DNA of 5,327 bases from JAHEEL01 sp964581295. Its GTDB lineage: Bacteria > Actinomycetota > Acidimicrobiia > Spongiisociales > UBA5794. A program made the translations under genes and the position numbers. Within the stretch, counting starts at the first letter, position 1. Every line of letters starts with the position of its first letter. Positions 1-5,327 of this stretch are shown in pieces. The stretch spans positions 1-5,327 of the forward strand of contig CAZONX010000136.1 in the NCBI GenBank assembly GCA_964581295.1. Reading direction: 5' to 3'. The notes below the pieces were generated by a model. The model saw only the letters and a list, made by a program, of their open reading frames with translations, searched no databases and was not told the origin of the DNA.

Positions 1-1586
1 TCGCCGCGCTGGAACTGGCCGACGAGCCGGCTCGGAAGCACGGCGGCAAGCAAATCAGAGCTCTCGGCTTCAGCGCGCTCGAGCTCGGCAGCTTGACCAC
101 GCAACGACTCGACAACCCCGTTGAACTTGTTCGCGATATCACCGAACTCGTCGTGTGACTCGATCACGAGATCGACATCGAGAACTCCGTCTCCAACGCG
201 CTGCGCCGCGTCGATGATCGGTTCGATCGGCCGCAGGAGGCGTCGTGCGATGACATACGCAAGGCCGATCACAACCGGGATCAGCACGAGCATCATCACG
301 ACGAGTGTGAAGATGTGGCTGCGGAGCGGGCCGTACGCCTCGGACGTAGCGACTTCCGTCACTGCGACCCACTGGAGTCCCCCAAAGTCGAGCGGAGTGG
401 CGTACGACAACGTCTCGTGATCGAGGTAGTTGGTGGTCACGCCCTCGAAGGTATCTCCGGCAAGACCGGCGTCGACAGCCTCGCTGTCGACCGGCTGAAT
501 CAGCACGGTGGTGCCGAACGCCTTCAGCGCGTCCGAGATCTCCTGTGGGTAGCCCGCGTCGGCAACCTCGGCGAGGTACGCTTCCGGATCCTCCAGCCAG
601 AGACGCGCGTCCGAGCGCATCAGGCCGTCGTCACCGACGATGTAGACCTCTCCGGTGTCTCCGAGTCCGGTACCCTTCCAGTCACCGCCGGCCGTCGTGA
701 GCGCCCCAAGGGCCGCGTTCGGCACCTCGACGGCGATCGCGCCGGTCACGCGACCTTCGTCGCGAACTGCCACTGCGATGAACCCCGTCGGCTGGAATCC
801 GGCAGGTGCATACGGCTGGAAATCGACGAAGACGGCCTCGCCGACTGCCGCGGTTGTGAGCTGACCCAGCACTGCTTCGGCCAGGGCGCTGTCGCGGTAG
901 GGTCCGCGTGCGAGGTTGGTGCCGAATTCCGCGTGCTTGTCGACCGAGTAGACGACGTTCGATGTCTCGGCGTCGATCAATAGCACGTCTCCGAGGTCAA
1001 CGGCGTCGGACATGTCGCGCAGCATCGGATGGTATGCCGCATGCGCGGCGCTGTAGCCCGAGCCGTCGCCCGCGTCGTCGAGTTGGGAGCGATCCTCGAA
1101 CGGATTCGCAACGAGATAGTGGTATTGCAGATACTGCGCACGTTCCGAGGTGGGGAACACCTCGTCGACGGCGAGGGGTTCGACGCCGGGCGGCGTAATC
1201 TGCGCGAGCGCGGTCTCGTAGCGCACCCGGAGTTCTGCAATTTGGGCTTCGGTGAGCGTCTCGTCGAGCGTCTGGTAGCCGGCGTTGAGCTCGTCCAGCG
1301 CTCGAACCACGCCGAGATCTGCTGCCAACGTTGATGCCAATGCCTCGACTGAAGCGAGACCGCTCTCGATACGGGCAACTCGCGAATCTCCGATTCCCTG
1401 CAGCTGCGATTCGACGGTGGTGTTGAGGAAGCTGCGCGCCGTCCAGAAGTTGAACAGGCCCACGATCAGCACCGCAACGACGGTCACCACGGCCATCACC
1501 AACGCCACTTCGGTGCGCGCCCGCCGACCCCGCCGCTGCTTCGGTGCTGCGGTGTCCTGCGGAGCGGGCAGGGATGCCATCGTCAT
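1..1586 (-). CDS. Second dCache-HAMP receptor, C-terminus cut by window edge (probably cyclase-type)
   Basis: Partial gene: 528 codons are present and the frame is open through the last base of the window. Its N-terminus is basic and cytoplasmic (KQRRGRRAR, 16-24), followed by a transmembrane helix at about 26-48. The extracellular dCache-like sensor spans about 55-418, with DGSGYSAAHAAYHP (174-187), FGTNLARGPY (221-230) and MRSDARLW (323-330). A transmembrane helix lies at about 424-446, then a canonical HAMP at about 447-500 with its DEFG motif (479-482), then a helical linker ending LLAAVLPSRLV (512-522). In class III cyclases this LLP-type linker directly precedes the catalytic domain, and it matches LAALLPPGI in the first receptor; a cyclase domain just outside the window is therefore likely but unseen. 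The two receptors are paralogs: 26 of 37 residues match around the MRSDAR motif. ATG 1586 overlaps the channel stop (ATGA) and has GGGG 8 bases upstream; ATG 1580 is a less likely start. What this sensor binds cannot be read from sequence. Confidence 0.88.
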   Translation of the reverse strand, partial: MTMASLPAPQDTAAPKQRRGRRARTEVALVMAVVTVVAVLIVGLFNFWTARSFLNTTVESQLQGIGDSRVARIESGLASVEALASTLAADLGVVRALDELNAGYQTLDETLTEAQIAELRVRYETALAQITPPGVEPLAVDEVFPTSERAQYLQYHYLVANPFEDRSQLDDAGDGSGYSAAHAAYHPMLRDMSDAVDLGDVLLIDAETSNVVYSVDKHAEFGTNLARGPYRDSALAEAVLGQLTTAAVGEAVFVDFQPYAPAGFQPTGFIAVAVRDEGRVTGAIAVEVPNAALGALTTAGGDWKGTGLGDTGEVYIVGDDGLMRSDARLWLEDPEAYLAEVADAGYPQEISDALKAFGTTVLIQPVDSEAVDAGLAGDTFEGVTTNYLDHETLSYATPLDFGGLQWVAVTEVATSEAYGPLRSHIFTLVVMMLVLIPVVIGLAYVIARRLLRPIEPIIDAAQRVGDGVLDVDLVIESHDEFGDIANKFNGVVESLRGQAAELERAEAESSDLLAAVLPSRLVGQFQRG

Positions 1587-3118
1587 TGCTGCGACCCCGT
1601 CTCTGCCTCTTCGGCCGCTCCGCCAGTGCCGGACTCGTCGCCAGTGGCGGCGAACTGTGGAGCGGCAATCTCGAACTCTTCGGGAAGCGGCTGGAGCCGG
1701 CGGCTGCGCGACTTCATGATCTGATTGAGCTCGTCTGCCAGAGCGGGGTTGCGACTTGCCACGATGCCCGCAGCCGCGCTCCCGATGCGGATCACCTCGC
1801 AGTCGGCAATCGCCACGACCTCCTGCGGCGTCTCGTCGCGGGTCGATCGACTGACGACACCGAACACGTCGCCGTCCGATAGGTCGATAAATGCGCCGGG
1901 GTACTCGGCAACCAGGATCCTGGCACGGCCCTCCCAGAGCACGAGTACGTCTCGGTTGACACTGCCGGCCGGGAGAATGACCTCGCCGCGGGCGAACCGC
2001 TCGGCGACCGCATCGTTGCCGAGCGCCGTGAGGTCCTCGGAATCGAGCTCCGCAAACACCGCCGCCCGGCGGATCCGAGAAATGACGTCGCCCGTCGTCA
2101 GAGCGGCGTCCGCTTCCTCCTGGATTGGATCGTGGTGGTAGAGGTCGTACGCGGGGCTCGGGAGCGGCACGTCCATCCGGTGCGACTGGTACCAGACGAG
2201 CGAACCGAAATCACTGCGGACTCTGGGCTGGATCGCGTAATCGTCAATCCACATCTGCACGTCGTAACCCATGAGCGGGTCGTCGATCTGCGTCACGCGC
2301 ACCAAGGGCGGCGGGTCCTCGAGAACGCCCTCGACGGAGCGGGCGGCGGCCAGCAACATCTCCTTGGCATTCGTGGGTGGATTCGAATAGGCCACCTGCA
2401 GAGACACAACGACTCGATGGAGGTTGCCCGGCTCATCGTGGTTCACCAGGCTCGCCGCCGACAGCGTGCTGTTCGGGACGATGTGGAGGTCTCCGTTGCG
2501 GTCGTGGATCCGAGACGACCGCCAGTTCGTATCGACCACGCGCCCCTCGATGTCGTTGACCGTGATCCAGTCGCCCGGGCTGAACGGACGATCGCCGAGG
2601 ATCAGGAATCCGGATGCAAGCCCGCTCAGCGTGTCCTGGAGCGCCAACGAGACGACAAGCGATGTGACGCCGAGGGCGGCAAACAGACCGGTGAGGTCGA
2701 CGTTCCACACGCCGGCGAAGAGCAGCCACGCCGCAACCAATAGAACGATCAGACGCGGCAGCATCATGAACAGTTGCGGGACGCTGCGAGTGCCCGGGAT
2801 CTTGGCCAGCTGCCGGTTGTGCTCGGTGATGTAGCGAACCGCCTGGAGGGTCGCCGCCGTTGCGGCGATCAGCAGAGCGGTCGCCAGCACCTGCGAGGCC
2901 AACGCCGACTCGCTGAGGTTGAACACCGATACCACGAGCACCCAGAGCGCGGCAAGCGGAAGAACCCAGTTGCGCACCGTCGCGATGGGCTTCTCGAGCG
3001 GCGAACCCCGCTGGCGGAGCCGCTCTTGGACCTCGCCCGCACCGACGATGAGGACCGGCAACACGATGATCAGAACAACGGCCGCCGTCATGTCGAATCG
3101 TTCGAGCAATCCCGTCAT
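1583..3118 (-). CDS. MscS-superfamily channel with C-terminal cyclic-nucleotide-binding-like domain (bCNG type)
   Basis: A 511-residue membrane channel. Hydrophobic helices lie at about 11-28, 50-68, 73-95 and 117-137. They are followed by the pore-lining MscS helix at about 143-175 (ALGVTSLVVSLALQDTLSG, then GDRPFSPGDWI), the MscS beta domain about 180-240 with VPNSTL (214-219), and the alpha/beta domain to about 325. A Crp/CNBD-like domain follows at about 344-460 and a Gly/Glu/Ala-rich tail to the end. MscS proteins with such a domain (bCNG channels) are known to be gated by cAMP rather than tension. Here the phosphate-binding cassette is altered: after GDVFG the usual Glu is V421, and the Arg of the PR(S/A)A motif is Q432 (PQEVV), so canonical cAMP binding is doubtful. 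I chose ATG at 3118 over an in-frame start at 3160: it gives an ATGA overlap with the upstream stop, has GGAG 8 bases upstream, and drops a charged 14-residue extension. The stop overlaps the next start. Confidence 0.93.
   Translation of the reverse strand: MTGLLERFDMTAAVVLIIVLPVLIVGAGEVQERLRQRGSPLEKPIATVRNWVLPLAALWVLVVSVFNLSESALASQVLATALLIAATAATLQAVRYITEHNRQLAKIPGTRSVPQLFMMLPRLIVLLVAAWLLFAGVWNVDLTGLFAALGVTSLVVSLALQDTLSGLASGFLILGDRPFSPGDWITVNDIEGRVVDTNWRSSRIHDRNGDLHIVPNSTLSAASLVNHDEPGNLHRVVVSLQVAYSNPPTNAKEMLLAAARSVEGVLEDPPPLVRVTQIDDPLMGYDVQMWIDDYAIQPRVRSDFGSLVWYQSHRMDVPLPSPAYDLYHHDPIQEEADAALTTGDVISRIRRAAVFAELDSEDLTALGNDAVAERFARGEVILPAGSVNRDVLVLWEGRARILVAEYPGAFIDLSDGDVFGVVSRSTRDETPQEVVAIADCEVIRIGSAAAGIVASRNPALADELNQIMKSRSRRLQPLPEEFEIAAPQFAATGDESGTGGAAEEAETGSQQ
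1595..1598 (-). promoter_or_regulatory. Weak ribosome-binding site of the second receptor gene
   Basis: GGGG on the minus strand lies 8 bases before ATG 1586-1584, within the last codons of the channel gene. ATGA (1586-1583) joins the start to the channel's stop. The spacing matches the upstream junction exactly, although the core is a poorer match to the anti-Shine-Dalgarno sequence. Confidence 0.4.
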
Positions 3119-5283
3119 GTCGTCGACTCCGACTCGATGCCGCTCGGTACGGCGATCCAACCCGACACATCCCCCGATTGGAATCGGTCGAGACCGGCCG
3201 CGTCCGCGAGACGGTCCTTGACCTGATCCGTGACCACAACATCACCGCGTCCCGCGGTGCGGGCAAGCAGGTAGGCCTCCTCAGCCGTGTCCCCCCACAG
3301 GTCATAGATGAGCCGCGCGTTGCCGATGAGCCCCATGGTCAACGAACCGCTCTGGACCCCGGCCGACAGGTCGAGATCCAGTTCGTGTTCGGCGGCAATC
3401 CGGCGAACCGCATCGCGCGCCTGGTGAGCGAATCGAACGGCACGCGGTGCATGATCGAGATATGGCGTCTCGATGCCACATACCGCGTAGTACGTGGTGC
3501 CCATGACCTTGACGCGTTCAACGCCGTTGATGCCGGCGATCTCGTCGGCGGCCGCCACCAGCGTCCGCATCAGATTCCGGTTCTCCGCAGTATCACGCGT
3601 TTGGAAGACCTCGTCGAGGCCGTCGAAAACACACACGACAACGCTCGCATGCGGCACGCTCTCCACCAGTCGCCGATCGCCCTGGGCAGTGGCCGCGGTG
3701 ATCCCCGGCGGGAGGAGGGCAGCCAACACGCCGGTCTTGCGTTCCACCGCGTCCGCAAGTGCTTGCTTGCGGCCCGAGAGGTTCGACACCATGGTGTTGA
3801 GGTGGTCGGAGAGCACTCGGAACTCGCTCGCCCCCGACCTCGGAACCGCCACTTCGTCGCTCCCGTCACGGATCCGAGCGAGCGCTGCACTGATGGCCCG
3901 CAGGGGGTTGACGAAGGAGCTGGACCAGGCGACCGCGAAGAACGTCAATGCCACGACGAGCGTCGTCGCAAGGAACAGGTTCCCCTGCACGTAGTCAGTC
4001 AGCGGAGCGTCCACTTCCACTTCATTCGCCTCGACGATCAGGACCCAGTCCAGGTTCTCGAGATCGAGCGGTTGGTACGCGGTGTAGGCGGTGTCGCCGA
4101 GATAGCGCGTATCGGTGACCACACCGGACTCGCCCTGGAGCGCTGCCCGGACCGCCGTGCTGTCGACGTCCTGGAACAGCATCGTCGTGTTCAGGGCCCG
4201 CATCTGATTCTGCTCTTCGGCAGTGGCGGCGCCGAGCTCGGCCACCCGGGCCAGGTAGGCCTCTGGGTCCTCGGTGAACAGGCGGGCGTCCGACCGCATG
4301 CGCCCGTCGCTGCCAACCAGGTAGGCATCGCCGGTCTCACCGAGCTGACCGTTGCGCCGATCAAGCGACATGATGTCGTTGATCACGTCGTTCGACAGAC
4401 TCCCGGCCACGACCCCAACGAGGCTTCCGTCGTCGTACAGCGGGGTCGCAGCGAACGCAGTCGGCTGATCGAAGCCCGGCGCGTACGTGGCAAAGTCCGA
4501 GCCGAAGACCAGTCCCGGCTCTCCTGAAGCGATGGTCTGGGTCACGAGCCTGGCGAGTGTGGTACCGCTGTGCGGCCCGCTGTCGAGGCTGGTGCCAAAG
4601 TCGATGGCCTTGTTCGTCGAATAGACGATCGAGCGCGCGTCCGGTTCGATCAGATAGAAGTCGGCGAGCCGGAGCCGGTCCGTGGCCGCACGAAGCGTCG
4701 GGTGAAGCTTCTTGTGAACCTCGGTCCACTCGCTGCCGTCGGAGGCATCAGTCAACAGCTTCTTCTCATCCATCGCGAGGTCGGTGCCGGCAAGGTACTC
4801 AGACTGCAGGTACAGGGCTGCCGGGCGGAGCCCTCCTGCGACCTCGAGCAGATCGACGGGTTCTCCGCGAACTTCCTCGAGCACGGGCAGATAGTCGTCG
4901 AAGTAGAACGCCGCCAGGTCGGTGCGCGCCGACTCGAGATCGTCGGGATCGATCGCTGCAAGCTTCTGGTAGGCCGAGTCGAATTCCTGCACGCCGTCGA
5001 TGAGCATGTCGCTCGATCCCATGGCCTCGAACTCCGCACGAACCTGCCGAATGTAGGAGTTGAGTTCGTCCGCGCGGTCGACGCCCATCGTGGCGAGACG
5101 CAGATGGAGCAGGTCCTCACCGTCGGCCCCCGCTCCGGCGATGGCGATCACAACGGTTCCGAGGAGTGCCGTGACGCTGACCACGAGGATGCCGATGGCG
5201 AGACGCGTGGCAACCGACGTATGACGCGCCCACCACCCGGGCTTGCCGGCGGTCAATGACTCGTTCGTAAGGTCGTCTGCCAC
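3115..5283 (-). CDS. dCache-HAMP receptor with degenerate class III cyclase domain (probable pseudocyclase)
   Basis: A 722-residue inner-membrane receptor. In order: short cytoplasmic N-terminus; transmembrane helix about 25-50; extracellular dCache-like sensor about 55-420, with YHP-like HKKLHP (190-194 region), DFGTSL (228-233) and MRSDARLF (329-336) motifs; transmembrane helix about 434-455; HAMP about 457-505; signalling linker ending in LAALLPPGI (520-528); class III cyclase-like domain about 544-690. Family catalytic positions, aligned by eye: first metal Asp kept (D554); Lys and Asp that read adenine kept (K592, D661 in YDLWGD); second metal Asp is T596 in KVMGTT; transition-state Asn is E668 and Arg is L672. 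No frameshift is needed and the flanking motif is clean, so this looks like selected loss rather than decay. I infer little or no cyclase activity; it may bind nucleotide, scaffold a partner or signal by contact. The start is GTG; no other in-frame start lies between it and the window edge, though the frame stays open upstream. It is the first gene of the operon and its stop overlaps the channel start. Confidence 0.9.
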   Translation of the reverse strand: MADDLTNESLTAGKPGWWARHTSVATRLAIGILVVSVTALLGTVVIAIAGAGADGEDLLHLRLATMGVDRADELNSYIRQVRAEFEAMGSSDMLIDGVQEFDSAYQKLAAIDPDDLESARTDLAAFYFDDYLPVLEEVRGEPVDLLEVAGGLRPAALYLQSEYLAGTDLAMDEKKLLTDASDGSEWTEVHKKLHPTLRAATDRLRLADFYLIEPDARSIVYSTNKAIDFGTSLDSGPHSGTTLARLVTQTIASGEPGLVFGSDFATYAPGFDQPTAFAATPLYDDGSLVGVVAGSLSNDVINDIMSLDRRNGQLGETGDAYLVGSDGRMRSDARLFTEDPEAYLARVAELGAATAEEQNQMRALNTTMLFQDVDSTAVRAALQGESGVVTDTRYLGDTAYTAYQPLDLENLDWVLIVEANEVEVDAPLTDYVQGNLFLATTLVVALTFFAVAWSSSFVNPLRAISAALARIRDGSDEVAVPRSGASEFRVLSDHLNTMVSNLSGRKQALADAVERKTGVLAALLPPGITAATAQGDRRLVESVPHASVVVCVFDGLDEVFQTRDTAENRNLMRTLVAAADEIAGINGVERVKVMGTTYYAVCGIETPYLDHAPRAVRFAHQARDAVRRIAAEHELDLDLSAGVQSGSLTMGLIGNARLIYDLWGDTAEEAYLLARTAGRGDVVVTDQVKDRLADAAGLDRFQSGDVSGWIAVPSGIESESTT
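3127..3130 (-). promoter_or_regulatory. Ribosome-binding site of the channel gene (supports start at 3118)
   Basis: GGAG on the minus strand lies 8 bases before ATG 3118-3116, inside the end of the first receptor gene. The start overlaps that gene's TGA in an ATGA junction (3118-3115), an arrangement typical of termination-reinitiation coupling. This is the main reason to prefer this start over the longer in-frame one at 3160. Confidence 0.6.
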
Positions 5284-5290
5284 GGCGGAA

Positions 5291-5320
5291 AGGTTAGCCG
5301 CGGCCGGATCGGGGTGGGAA
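5291..5320 (-). promoter_or_regulatory. Putative operon promoter for a leaderless transcript
   Basis: On the minus strand, TAACCT (5296-5291) fits the actinobacterial TANNNT -10 consensus, and TTCCCA (5320-5315) is a 4/6 match to TTGACA with an 18-base spacer. The -10 ends 7 bases before the GTG of the first gene, which would put the transcription start at or very near the start codon. No Shine-Dalgarno-like purine run lies in the bases just before that GTG, which fits leaderless translation. Only 44 bases upstream are visible, so an upstream gene or a different promoter cannot be excluded. Confidence 0.4.
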
Positions 5321-5327
5321 CCCTTGT

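Noticed and set aside
997..1668. Minus-strand 223-codon frame overlapping the start of the second receptor
   Set aside because: It is an out-of-frame shadow with Arg-rich low-complexity sequence. The neighbouring frame gives a clean TM-dCache receptor starting at the ATGA junction.
2594..2689. Channel as a plain mechanosensitive MscS
   Set aside because: The pore helix is MscS-like, but the C-terminal Crp/CNBD-like domain and the receptor neighbours place it with the ligand-gated bCNG subgroup.
3119..3160. Longer N-terminus for the channel, starting at 3160
   Set aside because: It adds a charged 14-residue segment and a larger overlap. ATG 3118 has GGAG at 8 bases and an ATGA junction like that of the next gene.
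2433..3305. Minus-strand 290-codon frame across the junction of the first two genes
   Set aside because: It is an out-of-frame shadow: Arg-, Pro- and Ser-rich, with no motif, and it overlaps two genes whose own frames carry recognisable domains.
3214..3654. Cyclase-like domain as a pseudogene remnant or sequencing error
   Set aside because: The frame is intact to its stop. Framework motifs such as YDLWGD and SAGVQSG are preserved, and the catalytic substitutions are separate whole-codon changes rather than one frameshift.
3178..4527. Long plus-strand open frame (449 codons) opposite the first receptor
   Set aside because: It is antisense to a gene with clear domains. Its translation is rich in Arg, His and Val-Asp repeats with no domain or membrane pattern, as expected from the complement of GC-rich codons.

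Overview
The window is GC-rich, densely coded bacterial DNA with almost all third codon positions G or C. It carries one operon on the minus strand and no RNA gene, mobile element, CRISPR array or stable-RNA locus that I can see. GC content, codon use, an apparent leaderless GTG start and the protein styles fit a high-GC actinobacterium. Acidimicrobiia-like is my guess; that is inference, because no marker gene is present.

Layout, in transcription order (right to left). First, 5283-3115 encodes a 722-residue membrane receptor: transmembrane helix, large extracellular dCache-type sensor, second transmembrane helix, HAMP and a class III nucleotide cyclase-like domain. Second, 3118-1583 encodes a 511-residue MscS-superfamily channel with a C-terminal cyclic-nucleotide-binding (Crp/CNBD-like) domain, as in the bCNG channels. 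Third, 1586 to beyond position 1 encodes a second dCache-HAMP receptor, paralogous to the first. It is cut by the window edge in the linker that normally precedes a cyclase domain. Both gene junctions are 4-base ATGA overlaps with a purine-rich ribosome-binding site 8 bases upstream, so the genes are probably translationally coupled. A TANNNT -10 element 7 bases before the GTG of the first gene suggests a leaderless operon mRNA.

Reading the genes together gives an envelope-sensing system: two paralogous extracellular sensors flank a channel whose cytoplasmic domain looks made to read a nucleotide signal. The odd part is that the signalling parts in view are degenerate in the same way. The cyclase-like domain keeps one metal Asp and the Lys/Asp purine-recognition pair but has lost the second metal Asp and the catalytic Asn and Arg. 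The channel's CNBD has lost the usual Glu and Arg of the phosphate-binding cassette. The first receptor is therefore probably a pseudocyclase, and the channel probably reads something other than canonically bound cAMP, or is gated by protein contact. The unseen C-terminus of the third gene is the key missing piece.
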